From positions 62,001-126,000 of the forward strand of contig CAVVRY010000006.1 in NCBI GenBank assembly GCA_963750735.1: a DNA stretch of 64,000 nt, written 5' to 3'. Of the stretch, positions 1 to 9,186 are shown in pieces. Both the position numbers and the translations under genes were made by a program. The stretch's first letter is position 1. Every line of letters starts with the position of its first letter. The DNA is from JANTGF01 sp963750735 (lineage in GTDB: Bacteria > Bacteroidota > Bacteroidia > Bacteroidales > VadinHA17). The notes under the pieces were generated by a model that worked only from the letters and a program-made list of their open reading frames with translations, was not told where the DNA came from and searched no databases.

Positions 1-963
1 TCCAGTGGTCCTGGCCATTGAGATGGTTTCAGTTTCAGTATCGAAGCGATCCAGTAAATTATATTCGTATATTTTTTGCTTTCCATTTTCAACCCCTTCA
101 ATTGTGATCCTCATTACCGTGTAATCTTCTTCTCCTGGCTTAAGTTTCCATTTTGGAAACAATAATCTTGCTGTTAATTCGATGGGTTTAATTTTCTTAC
201 CATTTACATCAATTTCATCATAAGAGAAAAAACCACTTTCGCGCAGTACTTTTAGATATTCAATAGTTCCAGGGTAACGAAGGGTTTTCTCTATCATATT
301 CGGAATCTTCATAGTTTGGATCAGTGAGCGAAGACCATCAGAATTCCACGCTTCAAGTGTTCCAATCCCATTAAAATCAATTAACTCAGCATCAGAAAGG
401 GCTTTTCTGGTCACCAGGGCCCCATTTTCAACATATCGGGCGGGTCGTATATATTCCTCAATAACATCAATGGGTGAAAAAACAGCTTTATATTCGTATG
501 GCCATTCTCTAACAACCGGGAGTCCGCCAACCAGGCATACAAACTTATTGACAGCCATATTGTTATTATGAAAACCAAGAATTATATTGCTCATCCCGGG
601 AGCAACACCACAATCAGTAACTACAGTAACATTATTCTCTAAGGCCATCTCGTTCAGATCTGACGGATCCTGTGGCATGAAGGCTATATCCACAAGATTT
701 TTTCCTGCTGCGATAACATACTTTACGGTATTGTACCCCATAAATCCAGGTACAGCATTTACAACTATATCAAAATCTTCAATCACCTTTTTTATGACAT
801 CTCCGGTGGCAAGATCAGCTTTAACAACATTAACCCCTTTCGCTTCTAAGAATTTTAAAGCTTCAGTATTTATGTCAACCGAAGTAACCTTATGATCTTT
901 ACTCAAATCAAGAGCGATGGCTTTTCCTACCAGTCCTGCTCCCAGTACAACAATTTTTTTCAT
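1..963 (-). CDS. Saccharopine dehydrogenase-family oxidoreductase (C-terminus cut by window edge)
   Basis: I translated this strand by hand: an ATG at 963 opens a frame with no stop to the window edge, giving 321 residues. The N-terminus is a Rossmann strand-turn-helix with a VLGAGLVGKAIA dinucleotide-binding loop. It is followed by features typical of saccharopine dehydrogenase-like proteins, such as VVNAVPGFMGYNTV and VVTDCGVAPGMSNIILG. The family includes saccharopine and lysine 6-dehydrogenases, which act on lysine-derived imino acids with NAD(P). The exact substrate cannot be read from the sequence. The nucleoside transporter gene downstream of its start is on the same strand but about 100 bp away, so cotranscription is possible but not shown. 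Confidence 0.85.
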   Translation of the reverse strand, partial: MKKIVVLGAGLVGKAIALDLSKDHKVTSVDINTEALKFLEAKGVNVVKADLATGDVIKKVIEDFDIVVNAVPGFMGYNTVKYVIAAGKNLVDIAFMPQDPSDLNEMALENNVTVVTDCGVAPGMSNIILGFHNNNMAVNKFVCLVGGLPVVREWPYEYKAVFSPIDVIEEYIRPARYVENGALVTRKALSDAELIDFNGIGTLEAWNSDGLRSLIQTMKIPNMIEKTLRYPGTIEYLKVLRESGFFSYDEIDVNGKKIKPIELTARLLFPKWKLKPGEEDYTVMRITIEGVENGKQKIYEYNLLDRFDTETETISMARTTG

Positions 964-1069
964 TTTTAGGTTCTTAAATTTATTGAATTAGTTAGGTTTG
1001 GTTTGAGGAGAATAGTTTCATACAGAGAATACGTTTCAAGAGTTTATAAAGTGTTTTTACAACTTTTGT

Positions 1070-2557
1070 CTAACCAAGAATCGTTCCTATTATAGTTGCT
1101 GATAACAGGGAGGCCAGTGTGCCGGCAAGTAAGGCACGCATACCAAATTGGGATAACAAAACTCTCTGTCCCGGGGCAAGAGAACCAATTCCACCAATCT
1201 GTATTCCTATCGAAGCAAAATTCGCAAACCCACAGAGCATATAAGTAGCCATAATTATTGATTTTTGGTGAACAAGTCCACCTGTTGCTTTTAAATCAGA
1301 AAGACTTATATAGCCAATAAACTCAGTAAGGATTATTTTTTCCCCTAAAAGACGTCCTACCACTGTCATGTCTTCTTTTGCAACACCTATAAGCCACATT
1401 AGTGGCGAGAAAATATAACCCAACATAAATTGAAGTGATAGCTCATTATATTTTCCATCAGTGGCCTGTGATATAATCTCATTAAGTGTTGTTACTTTTC
1501 CAACCCAATTCATAATAAAGTTAAACATAGCAAGAAAAGCAATAAAAACTAAAAGCATGGCTGCGATGTTTGCAGCGAGTTTCAATCCCTCCGTTGTCCC
1601 ATTTGAAACTGCATCAAGGACATTACTTCCTATTTTATCCTGGGTAATTTCAATATCAGAATTTATTTCTTCAGTTTGGGGAACAATGATTTTGGAAATT
1701 ACAATTGCTCCTGGTGCCGCCATAATTGATGCGGCCAAAAGATGTTTGGCAAAAATAAGTCGTTGTACTGGATCATCTCCTCCGAGAAATCCAATGTAGG
1801 CTGCCAATACACCACCGGCCAAAGTGGCCATTCCTCCGGCCATAACCAGTAGGATTTCAGACCTATTCATTTTTTCCAGATAGGCCTTGATCATTAGTGG
1901 GGATTCAGTTTGCCCCAGAAAAATATTGCCAGCTACCGAAAGGCTCTCAGCTCCAGAAAGTTTCATTGCTTTAGTCATAAGCCAGGCAAGCCCATAAACA
2001 ATCTTCTGGATGATTCCCAGATAGAACAATAAGGAGGTTAACGCAGAAAAGAAAACAACTGTAGGTAAGATCTGAAAGGCAAAGATCATCCCCATTTTAT
2101 CCATATCAAGAAGGCTGCCAAACAGAAATTCGCTACCGGCTTTTGTAAAGTCTAATACCAGAACAAATAGTTTTCCAGCAAACTCAAATATTTTCCGAAT
2201 AAATGGGACATATAATATGCCTATCGCGAGGGAGACTTGAATAGAAAGCCCAATAAGGACAACTCTCCATGATATTGCTTTTCGGTTGCTGCTAAAAATA
2301 TATGCAATGATTATTAAAACAACCATTCCAAGCAATCCTCGAAGCAATGATATCAAAGAAAATCCAGGCTTATCTGAGTCTGGAATAACACTGCCCGAGT
2401 CTGAGATCAGGGAAATATCTTTAACTTCTATGCTAGAAATAGTGGTATCCTGAATCTGAGTTAAAGAATCCTGAGTGTGATTTATAGCAGCTGCCTCAGG
2501 GAATAATAATAGGAAAAAAAAACAAAAAAGGAAAAGTGAAATAAGAATTTTCCGCAT
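1070..2557 (-). CDS. Concentrative nucleoside transporter (CNT/NupC family)
   Basis: This 495-residue membrane protein is a sodium- or proton-coupled nucleoside importer of the CNT family. It carries the family landmarks GQTESPLMIKAYL near residue 211 and CGFANFASIGIQIGG near residue 440, which in this family lie in the substrate and ion sites. The first 22 residues look like a cleavable signal or a first membrane helix. A polar, Ser/Asp-rich linker of about 50 residues then precedes the core helices; such extensions are common in Bacteroidota members. The gene lies 12 bp downstream of the DUF151 gene on the same strand, so the two are probably cotranscribed. Which nucleosides are carried is not predictable here. 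Confidence 0.93.
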   Translation of the reverse strand: MRKILISLFLFCFFFLLLFPEAAAINHTQDSLTQIQDTTISSIEVKDISLISDSGSVIPDSDKPGFSLISLLRGLLGMVVLIIIAYIFSSNRKAISWRVVLIGLSIQVSLAIGILYVPFIRKIFEFAGKLFVLVLDFTKAGSEFLFGSLLDMDKMGMIFAFQILPTVVFFSALTSLLFYLGIIQKIVYGLAWLMTKAMKLSGAESLSVAGNIFLGQTESPLMIKAYLEKMNRSEILLVMAGGMATLAGGVLAAYIGFLGGDDPVQRLIFAKHLLAASIMAAPGAIVISKIIVPQTEEINSDIEITQDKIGSNVLDAVSNGTTEGLKLAANIAAMLLVFIAFLAMFNFIMNWVGKVTTLNEIISQATDGKYNELSLQFMLGYIFSPLMWLIGVAKEDMTVVGRLLGEKIILTEFIGYISLSDLKATGGLVHQKSIIMATYMLCGFANFASIGIQIGGIGSLAPGQRVLLSQFGMRALLAGTLASLLSATIIGTILG

Positions 2558-2569
2558 AGCTGGAACCAG

Positions 2570-3175
2570 TTAGGCTTTCTTGCGCTGGTTTATTTCATCT
2601 CGGACAATTGAAGCCCTTTCATAATTTTCATTTTTGATAGCTTCATCCAGCATGGTCTTCAACTCTTTAACTGACATTTCTTTTAATTCGTCGCCCGCCT
2701 CAGGAGCTTTTGGCTCACCAGAATACAGTTCATCTTGTTTAATTTCTTCGTCTAATTCCTGATTCTCTTCAAGAATGATTCCTGCCTGTTCAATGATCTC
2801 TTCTGTAGTATAAATAGGGCACTTAAATCTCAAAGCCAGGGCAATAGCATCTGAGGTTCTTGCGTCAACAACAATTTCTTTATCACCATCATCACAAACC
2901 AATTTAGAATAAAACACACCTTCGTACAGACGATAAATGTTAACCTCAAGAAGGTTTATATCAAAAGAGGCTGCAAAATTATGGAATAAATCATGCGTAA
3001 GAGGTCTGGGAGGATTTAAACCCTCTAGCTGAATTGCGATTGCCTGTGCTTCAAACCCACCGATAATTATCGGGATCCTGCGGTTGCCATTTTCTTCAGT
3101 CAAAATCAGGGCATATGCACCTGTTTGTGTCTGACTATATGAAATTCCTAGTACATTTAACGTGATTCTGCCCAT
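2570..3175 (-). CDS. Bifunctional nuclease family protein (DUF151) with C-terminal UVR motif
   Basis: The 201-residue protein has an N-terminal DUF151 domain (about residues 1-130), with the family pattern of a GGFEAQAIA helix and a DARTSDAIALALR segment. An acidic linker leads to a C-terminal UvrB/UvrC-type motif (about residues 165-201, containing LDEAIKNENYERASIVRDEI). Characterised DUF151 relatives have been reported to have nuclease activity. The UVR motif usually mediates contact between UvrB and UvrC or Clp proteins. This domain pair is frequent in Bacteroidota. It is the first gene of a probable two-gene unit with the nucleoside transporter, and is divergent from rplU across a 269-bp gap. 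Confidence 0.9.
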   Translation of the reverse strand: MGRITLNVLGISYSQTQTGAYALILTEENGNRRIPIIIGGFEAQAIAIQLEGLNPPRPLTHDLFHNFAASFDINLLEVNIYRLYEGVFYSKLVCDDGDKEIVVDARTSDAIALALRFKCPIYTTEEIIEQAGIILEENQELDEEIKQDELYSGEPKAPEAGDELKEMSVKELKTMLDEAIKNENYERASIVRDEINQRKKA

Positions 3176-3221
3176 CCGGTAAAAATATAATATCCTTTAT
3201 TAAAGTATAAGTCTTGTTGTA

Positions 3222-3229
3222 CAAATATA
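3222..3229 (-). promoter_or_regulatory. Candidate Bacteroidota -7 element for the DUF151-transporter unit
   Basis: The minus strand reads TATATTTG, an exact match to the TAnnTTTG consensus, 47 bp before the DUF151 start codon. No TTTG -33 element lies at the ideal distance, so support rests on the -7 box and its position. Confidence 0.45.
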
Positions 3230-3376
3230 ATTAAATCATTTTTACATGAAAGCAATGTAGACATCTAATCTGGAATTAGGTGTAAATTTCATAATTTAAT
3301 TATTGGTATTGATGAAACCGATGTAAATTCTATTTTGAAATTCACATATTTTATGCCTCTTATTCTGAATAAAATG

Positions 3377-3406
3377 TTTGCATATCAATTAAATTTTATA
3401 TTTTTG
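3377..3406 (+). promoter_or_regulatory. Candidate Bacteroidota promoter of rplU-rpmA
   Basis: TTTG at 3377-3380 and TATTTTTG at 3399-3406 are separated by 18 bp, close to the TTTG-N19-21-TAnnTTTG pattern of the primary sigma factor in Bacteroidota. The rplU start codon follows 38 bp later. Confidence 0.6.
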
Positions 3407-3444
3407 CAGTCCGAAAGTTAAAAAACAGTTAAAACAGGCATAAA

Positions 3445-4071
3445 ATGTATGCAATAGTAGATGTAGCAGGTCAACAGTTCAAAGTTGAAGAAGGAAAAAA
3501 AATATTTGTTCATAGATTGAGCCAGGATCAGGGCGAAACAGTTGAACTTGATCAGGTTTTACTTATTGATCTGGATGGAGAAGTAATTGTTGGAGAGCCA
3601 ATTATTAATGGTGCATTGGTTACTGCGAAAGTAGTTGAGCATATGCGTGGTGATAAGGTAAAAGTTTTTAAGAAGAAGAGAAGAAAGGGATATCAGAAAT
3701 TATCAGGCCACAGACAGGATCTTACACAATTGGAGATTGAGTCAATTAGTGAAAAAGGTGTTTCTAAGAAGAAACCGGCAGACAAAGTAGCTGCTAAGCC
3801 AATTGCTAAGGCTGAATCAAAAGAAGTAGTTGAAAAGAAAAAGGTTGAAAAGAAGCCCGCCGCTAAAGTTGAAACGAAAAAAGCAACTTCTGCAGAAAAA
3901 GTAGCTGAGAAGAAAACATCAGCTAAAACCAAAGCCAAAGCACCCGTGAAAAAAACTGCTGCAAAAAAACCTGTTGTAGCGAAAAAGGTGGCTGAAAAGA
4001 AAGTTGTGAAGAAGGCTCCTGCAAAGAAAGCAGCTGCTAAAACAACAAAAAAAGACAGCGATACGAAATAA
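3445..4071 (+). CDS. rplU: 50S ribosomal protein L21 with long basic C-terminal tail
   Basis: Residues 1-103 are ordinary bacterial L21, which binds 23S rRNA in the large subunit. It begins MYAIVDVAGQQFKV and carries the KKKRRKGYQKLSGHRQ signature near residues 76-91. The protein then continues for about another 105 residues, where typical L21 ends, doubling its length. The tail is almost entirely Lys, Ala, Glu, Val and Pro with AKK and KKPA-type repeats, resembling histone H1-like tails. It is low-complexity and probably disordered, and may bind nucleic acid. rpmA follows after 36 bp, the usual L21-L27 operon. Confidence 0.96.
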   Translation: MYAIVDVAGQQFKVEEGKKIFVHRLSQDQGETVELDQVLLIDLDGEVIVGEPIINGALVTAKVVEHMRGDKVKVFKKKRRKGYQKLSGHRQDLTQLEIESISEKGVSKKKPADKVAAKPIAKAESKEVVEKKKVEKKPAAKVETKKATSAEKVAEKKTSAKTKAKAPVKKTAAKKPVVAKKVAEKKVVKKAPAKKAAAKTTKKDSDTK

Positions 4072-4107
4072 ATTTGATTTTTGAAGAATATTTAAAGATT
4101 ATATAAA

Positions 4108-4368
4108 ATGGCACACAAAAAAGGAGCAGGTAGTTCAAAGAACGGAAGAGATTCGGAAAGCAAACGATTAGGTGTAAAACTTTTTGGAGGTCAACATGCC
4201 AAAGCTGGTAATATACTGGTAAGGCAAAGAGGAACAAAACATCATCCTGGCGAAAATGTTGGAATTGGGAAAGACCACACATTATTTGCCTTGATTGAAG
4301 GACAAGTAGTTTTTCAGAAAAAGAGAAATAATAAATCTTTCGTTTCTGTTCTCTCAGAAGCCAAATAA
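4108..4368 (+). CDS. rpmA: 50S ribosomal protein L27
   Basis: This 86-residue protein starts MAHKKGAGSSKNGRDSES, the conserved L27 N-terminus that reaches toward the peptidyl transferase centre of the ribosome. GTKHHPGENVGIGKDHTLFA follows, also diagnostic. There is no N-terminal extension of the kind cleaved in some Firmicutes. It is the second gene of the rplU-rpmA unit and is followed by a strong intrinsic terminator. Confidence 0.98.
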   Translation: MAHKKGAGSSKNGRDSESKRLGVKLFGGQHAKAGNILVRQRGTKHHPGENVGIGKDHTLFALIEGQVVFQKKRNNKSFVSVLSEAK

Positions 4369-4393
4369 GATTATTTTATTATTGATATTTCAT

Positions 4394-4441
4394 CTCCTGT
4401 TTAATTTGCTGATAAAAGCAGTAAATTAGCAGGAGTTTTTT
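4394..4441 (+). terminator. Intrinsic terminator after rplU-rpmA
   Basis: A long imperfect inverted repeat has arms starting CTCCTGTTTAATTTGCTG and ending CAGTAAATTAGCAGGAG, with a short AT-rich loop. It is followed at once by a run of T, as expected of a rho-independent terminator, between rpmA and serS. Confidence 0.8.
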
Positions 4442-4480
4442 ATTGGTATTATTTTTAGACTGCAGTAAAATTATTTCTAT

Positions 4481-5752
4481 ATGCTTAATGTAAAGATTAT
4501 TCGGGATAATCGTGAATTAGTAATTGATCGATTGAAAGTAAAAAACTTTGAGGCTCAAATCCTCATTGATGAAGTAATCCGCCTGGATGATGAAAGGAAA
4601 CAAACACAGGTTGAGCAGGATAAAAAGCAGGCTGAACTTAATACTGCCTCACGCGAAATAGGGACATTGTTTAAAACAGGGAAGGTTGCCGAGGCAAATG
4701 TTGTAAAAGAGAAAACAGCATTGGTTAAAGAGGAAATAAAAAACCTTAATTCTTCTATGCAGAGGATTGAAAAGGACCTAGATGAACTTCTTCTTCAAAT
4801 TCCTAATATACCGCATGAGTCTGTGCCTCCCGGAAAAGGGGAGGCTGATAATGTTGAAATTTCCAAGGGAGGCAAATTACCTGAATTACCTGCTGATTCA
4901 TTGCCACATTGGGATCTTGGAAAAAAGTATAAAATACTTGATTTTGATCTTGGAAATAAAATTACTGGTGCCGGTTTTCCTGTTTTTATGGGCAAAGGTG
5001 CAAAGCTTCAAAGAGCACTCGTTCAGTTTTTCCTGGATGAAGCTATAGATGCTGGTTATCAAGAAATTATCCCACCATTGTTGGTAAATGAGGCTTCAGG
5101 TTATGGGACAGGCCAACTGCCTGATAAAGAGGGACAAATGTATCATATTACTACCGATAATTTGTATTTAATTCCTACCTCTGAAGTTCCTGTCACAAAT
5201 ATTTATCGTGACCTTATTCTAAATTCAACAGATTTTCCAATAAAAAATACATCCTTCACACCCTGTTTTCGTCGTGAAGCTGGTTCTTATGGGAAAGATG
5301 TGCGGGGACTAAATAGAGTCCATCAGTTTGATAAGGTTGAAATAGTTCAGATTCAACATCCCGATAACTCATATGAGGCACTTGATGAAATGGTTGCTCA
5401 TGTTGAGGAGTTGTTAAAAAAACTTGAATTGCCTTACCGTATTATGAGGCTTTGTGGAGGCGATATTTCTTTTGCATCTGCACTTACGTTTGACTTTGAA
5501 GTTTTTGCAGCAGCTCAAAAGAAATGGTTGGAGGTAAGTTCCGTGTCAAATTTTGAATCATTTCAGGCCAACAGGTTAAAACTTAGATTCAAAGAGCAGG
5601 GTTCGAAAAAAACCAGGATGGCCCATACTTTGAATGGCAGTGCACTGGCCTTGCCCAGAATTATTGCTGCCTTGTTAGAAAATAATCAAACTAAAGATGG
5701 GATTCGCATTCCAGAAGTCCTAATTCCCTATACCGGTTTTGATATTATTTAA
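4481..5752 (+). CDS. serS: Seryl-tRNA synthetase
   Basis: This class II synthetase charges tRNA-Ser with serine in the cytoplasm. The 423-residue length is normal. The first ~110 residues form the charged coiled-coil arm that grips the tRNA long variable arm. The catalytic core shows motif 2 (FRREAGSYGKDVRGLNRVHQF, near residue 263) and motif 3 (NGSALALPRIIAALLENNQ, near residue 385). The TSEVP serine-binding segment is also present. The gene stands alone after the rpmA terminator, with EamA transporter next on the same strand. Confidence 0.98.
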   Translation: MLNVKIIRDNRELVIDRLKVKNFEAQILIDEVIRLDDERKQTQVEQDKKQAELNTASREIGTLFKTGKVAEANVVKEKTALVKEEIKNLNSSMQRIEKDLDELLLQIPNIPHESVPPGKGEADNVEISKGGKLPELPADSLPHWDLGKKYKILDFDLGNKITGAGFPVFMGKGAKLQRALVQFFLDEAIDAGYQEIIPPLLVNEASGYGTGQLPDKEGQMYHITTDNLYLIPTSEVPVTNIYRDLILNSTDFPIKNTSFTPCFRREAGSYGKDVRGLNRVHQFDKVEIVQIQHPDNSYEALDEMVAHVEELLKKLELPYRIMRLCGGDISFASALTFDFEVFAAAQKKWLEVSSVSNFESFQANRLKLRFKEQGSKKTRMAHTLNGSALALPRIIAALLENNQTKDGIRIPEVLIPYTGFDII

Positions 5753-5819
5753 ATACTGACATTCGTTTTAAGCTTTTTCTTGTCGCTGCTGATACTTTTA
5801 TCATATAATTCTCTAAAAT

Positions 5820-6692
5820 GTGAATCAAAGGAAAGCATATTATTTTGCCGGCTTGGCTATTTTTTTCTGGTCAACTGTTGCAACTGCTTTTAAAATCGGG
5901 CTCCGGCACATGGATTTCCTGAATCTTGTAATGTATGCATCCATAACTTCATTTCTCCTTTTATTATTAATTGTTTTTTTTCAGGGTAAACTCAAAGAAT
6001 TAGGTAATTATTCTATTAAGAATTATTTAAATTCAGCTCTTTTAGGCTTCCTGAGTCCATTCTTGTATTATATAATTCTATTTAAAGCCTATTCATTGTT
6101 GCCAGCCCAGGTTGCTCAACCACTTAATATGGTTTGGCCAATTGTTCTGGTTATTTTATCAGTGCCTCTACTTGGCCATAAAATAAAGATAAGTAGCTAC
6201 ATAGCTTTGTTTTTGAGCTTTATTGGTGTTGTTTTAATTTCTTCACAGGGAGATTTTATCCATATTGGAAATTCAGATCCAATCGGAGTGATACTCGCAG
6301 TTGGAAGTTCAATTATCTGGTCCTTCTTTTTTATAATTAATGTGCGTGATAAGAGGGATGAGGAAATAAAACTGTTGTTGAATTTCTTCTTTGCCAGTGT
6401 TTTTATAGTGTCTTTGAACTTATTATTAGGGAACTTCAAACTTCCTGAAATTCAAGGTGTAATGGCAGGTGTATATGTTGGTATTTTTGAAATGGGTATA
6501 ACCTATCTATTTTGGCTAAAGGCCTTGAAGCTCAGTAAATCATCAGATTTGATAAGTAATCTGGTATTCCTGGCTCCGTTTGTTTCATTGATCTTCATAC
6601 ATATTATTTTGGGCGAGGAAATTTTTATTACAACTATATTTGGGTTGTGCCTGATTGTTTTTGGAATAATTTTTCAAAAAATCCGTTCTTGA
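5820..6692 (+). CDS. EamA/DMT-superfamily transporter
   Basis: This 290-residue protein contains about ten hydrophobic helices in two similar halves, the EamA (DMT) pattern of small-molecule exporters or importers. Examples of landmarks are PLNMVWPIVLVILS at the end of the first half and FLAPFVSLIFIHIILGE near the end of the second. The frame starts with GTG at 5820; an ATG two bases earlier reads straight into TGA, so GTG is the only sensible start. The substrate is unknown. A second EamA protein lies at 39938, but the two are not adjacent and are only distantly alike. Confidence 0.88.
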   Translation: MNQRKAYYFAGLAIFFWSTVATAFKIGLRHMDFLNLVMYASITSFLLLLLIVFFQGKLKELGNYSIKNYLNSALLGFLSPFLYYIILFKAYSLLPAQVAQPLNMVWPIVLVILSVPLLGHKIKISSYIALFLSFIGVVLISSQGDFIHIGNSDPIGVILAVGSSIIWSFFFIINVRDKRDEEIKLLLNFFFASVFIVSLNLLLGNFKLPEIQGVMAGVYVGIFEMGITYLFWLKALKLSKSSDLISNLVFLAPFVSLIFIHIILGEEIFITTIFGLCLIVFGIIFQKIRS

Positions 6693-6733
6693 AATTAAGG
6701 CATAAAATTTGTTGTGTAAGAAGGAAAAAAATT

Positions 6734-8026
6734 ATGAAATACTTGAATAAATATAGTTTGCTATTGATTTTGGTAATTCTGATATCAATATTATTTACAG
6801 GCTGTAATAAAGATGAGGTAAATCCTCAGCGGCCCACTTTTGAGGAGCTCGCCCGAAATGAGTTTTATGAGCTTATGAAAGAGTGGTATCTTTGGTATGA
6901 TCAAATGCCCGCTATTGATCTGGCAGATTATAGTACAGCTGAGGAACTATTGGAGGCTCTTCGTTATAATCCCCTTGATAAGTGGAGCTATATTTCTTCA
7001 TTGGAAGAATTTACAAGCTACTACGAAGAGGGAGAGTATGAGGGTCATGGATTTGGATACACATATGATCAGGATGGAAAGGCCTGGATCACTTTTGTTT
7101 TTAAAACCAGTGACTTTAATCAGGCTGGGGTTAGTAGAGGTTGGCAAGTCATGGCAATTAATGGTACAGCTGTTCAACCAATGACAAATTTTTCAGACTA
7201 TTTTAATGGCAATTCAATTGGTACAACTGATAAGTTTACATTTAAAAAACCAGATGGAACTACAGTTGATATTAATACCACAAGAAAAATAATTAAGATG
7301 AATACCGTTCTTCATGCAGATACTTTGCATGTTTCCGGTAAAGTAGTTGGGCACCTTGTTTTTAAAAGCTTTATCGAACCTTCGATTGCTGAGTTGGATA
7401 GTGTTTTCGAGGTTTTTACTAATGCAGGTGCACAGGAACTTATTCTTGACCTGAGATATAACGGGGGTGGAAGAATGGATGTTACCACAAAGTTGGCAAG
7501 CCTGATTTCAGGTCCTTCAACCGACGGGAAATTATTGATAAAATATATTCACAACAATCAACAAACTGGGTATAATTCTGATGTGATTCTTGAAAATGAG
7601 TCATTTGCTTTAAACTTGCAAAGGCTTATTGTTATTTCATCGCGCGGAACTGCTTCGGCATCGGAAGTTATAATCAATGGATTGAAACCCCATATCGATG
7701 TAAAGATAATTGGTGACAATACCTATGGCAAACCAGTTGGAATGCATACCTGGACTTACGCTGACACTTATGCCTTTGTTCCAATTAGCTTCAAAATGCT
7801 AAATAATTCAAATGAGGGAGATTACTATGAGGGTTTACCAACTGATTCATATATTGAGGATGGTCTTGAATGGGACTTTCCCGACAGGAATGAAAAGCGT
7901 TTGAAAGAAGCAATACATTATCTTGAAACCGGAAGTTTTACAGGTGGCTCAGCTCCTTTAAAATCATTATACTTATATCCTTTCCAGAAAAAGAAAGGAT
8001 TGCATTGGGAAATAGGGGCAGAGTAA
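6734..8026 (+). CDS. S41-family C-terminal processing peptidase, lipoprotein
   Basis: I place the start at the ATG at 6734, which gives a classic lipoprotein signal ending LFTGC (Cys24). The frame extends upstream to 6647, but that would bury the signal. After the lipobox comes an S41 N-terminal region (NEFYELMKEWYLWYDQMP), then a PDZ-like domain and the protease core. GTASASEVIINGL near residue 303 contains the likely nucleophilic serine, and NTYGKPVG about 30 residues later provides the lysine. The protein is predicted to be tethered in the periplasm or on the outer membrane, trimming protein C-termini. 430 residues is normal for Bacteroidota members. It lies 16 bp before ruvC, so the two may be cotranscribed. 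Confidence 0.92.
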   Translation: MKYLNKYSLLLILVILISILFTGCNKDEVNPQRPTFEELARNEFYELMKEWYLWYDQMPAIDLADYSTAEELLEALRYNPLDKWSYISSLEEFTSYYEEGEYEGHGFGYTYDQDGKAWITFVFKTSDFNQAGVSRGWQVMAINGTAVQPMTNFSDYFNGNSIGTTDKFTFKKPDGTTVDINTTRKIIKMNTVLHADTLHVSGKVVGHLVFKSFIEPSIAELDSVFEVFTNAGAQELILDLRYNGGGRMDVTTKLASLISGPSTDGKLLIKYIHNNQQTGYNSDVILENESFALNLQRLIVISSRGTASASEVIINGLKPHIDVKIIGDNTYGKPVGMHTWTYADTYAFVPISFKMLNNSNEGDYYEGLPTDSYIEDGLEWDFPDRNEKRLKEAIHYLETGSFTGGSAPLKSLYLYPFQKKKGLHWEIGAE

Positions 8027-8042
8027 ATTCTTAATAATTAAT

Positions 8043-8597
8043 TTGGAAAAAGAACGCATCATACTTGGAATTGATCCGGGGACCAATATAACAGGTTACG
8101 GACTCCTGAAAATCGTTAACAATAAACCCGAGTTAATTACGCTTGGCATTATTAGCCTTCAGAAAATTCCAGATCCCTATTTGAAACTTGAAAAAATATT
8201 TAGCAGAACACTTAGTTTAATTGATGAGTTTCACCCGGATGATTTGGCCATTGAGGCTCCATTTTACGGGAAAAATGTACAATCTATGTTAAAGTTGGGG
8301 CGCGCTCAGGGAGTTGCTATTGCTGCTGCTATATACAGAACAATCCCTGTTTTTGAATATGCACCCAGGAAAATTAAAATGGCCATTACAGGACAGGGAA
8401 ATGCTTCAAAAGAGCAGGTAGCTGGAATGCTTGCATCAATACTTGGATTGAAAAGTTTGCCTGATATGCCCGATGCTACGGATGGACTGGCAGCTGCGTT
8501 GTGTCACCATTTTCAGTGCAATGTGCCCGATTCAGTAAAATCTTTTAAAAGCTGGAAAGACTTTATCAATAAGAATCCCGGTAGGGTTAAAGGATAA
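8043..8597 (+). CDS. ruvC: Holliday junction resolvase RuvC
   Basis: The 184-residue protein matches RuvC, the dimeric endonuclease that cuts Holliday junctions delivered by RuvAB. Acidic active-site motifs are visible: GIDPGTNITGYG near residue 9, AIEAPFYGKNVQSMLKLG near residue 70, and DATDGLAAALCHH near residue 144. The frame begins with TTG at 8043. No in-frame ATG lies before the essential first aspartate, so TTG is accepted. ruvA and ruvB are not in this window. Confidence 0.96.
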   Translation: MEKERIILGIDPGTNITGYGLLKIVNNKPELITLGIISLQKIPDPYLKLEKIFSRTLSLIDEFHPDDLAIEAPFYGKNVQSMLKLGRAQGVAIAAAIYRTIPVFEYAPRKIKMAITGQGNASKEQVAGMLASILGLKSLPDMPDATDGLAAALCHHFQCNVPDSVKSFKSWKDFINKNPGRVKG

Positions 8598-8611
8598 TCT
8601 TTCAAGATTAT
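8594..8611. terminator. Short palindrome between convergent ruvC and HIT genes
   Basis: ATAATCTT and AAGATTAT flank a 2-bp centre, overlapping the ruvC stop codon. It could act as a weak bidirectional terminator for the two converging genes, but the stem is AT-rich and T-runs are weak. Confidence 0.3.
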
Positions 8612-8615
8612 TATG

Positions 8616-9011
8616 TCAGGATAGATTATTTCTTATCATTTTGGCAATCTCTTTAAATTCCTGCTCAGTAAGCTTCAGTTTGGGTTTTGAAAAACTTATA
8701 TCTGCCTCAGAATTAATAGGAACCAGGTGAATATGAGCATGAGGAACTTCCAGGCCAAGAACAGCTACACCAATACGATTGCAGGGAATAACTTTTTCAA
8801 TAGCTTTAGCAATCCTTTTTGAGAAGACCATTATACCTGCTAAAACATCATCTTCAATATCAAAGATGTAATCTGTCTCTTTTTTTGGAATTACGAGTGT
8901 GTGACCTTTCCCTAAAGGGTTAATATCCAGGAAGGCAAAATAATTTTCGTCTTCTGCAATTTTATAAGATGGGATTTCACCCGATGCTATTTTTGAAAAT
9001 ATGGATGCCAT
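8616..9011 (-). CDS. HIT-family nucleotide hydrolase
   Basis: This 131-residue protein has the histidine-triad signature HAHIHLVP at residues 91-98, preceded by the family pattern LDINPLGKGHTLVIPKK near residue 28. HIT proteins hydrolyse or transfer nucleotides from substrates such as AMP-lysine or dinucleoside polyphosphates in the cytoplasm. The precise substrate is not predictable. It lies on the same strand as greA, but the 175-bp gap suggests a separate promoter; the greA-HIT order is common in Bacteroidota. Confidence 0.95.
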   Translation of the reverse strand: MASIFSKIASGEIPSYKIAEDENYFAFLDINPLGKGHTLVIPKKETDYIFDIEDDVLAGIMVFSKRIAKAIEKVIPCNRIGVAVLGLEVPHAHIHLVPINSEADISFSKPKLKLTEQEFKEIAKMIRNNLS

Positions 9012-9186
9012 AATAAGCTGTTTTTATAAACTATAATTTACTCGAACTTTTGGGCCAAATAAAAGTAAATTTAGTTCGAATGATTAATAATCCAATGAGA
9101 TTCTTTGAAAATTTGTTTTGATTTAAAGCAGCAATGATTGAACTTGATCAGGTGAACAAGAAAAACAGAAAAATAAGAATTTTGCG

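Noticed and set aside
4037..4282. 81-residue minus-strand frame over rpmA
   Set aside because: Shadow of a conserved ribosomal gene.
6647..6733. Upstream extension of the S41 peptidase
   Set aside because: It would place 29 residues before a clear lipoprotein signal peptide and overlaps the preceding gene.
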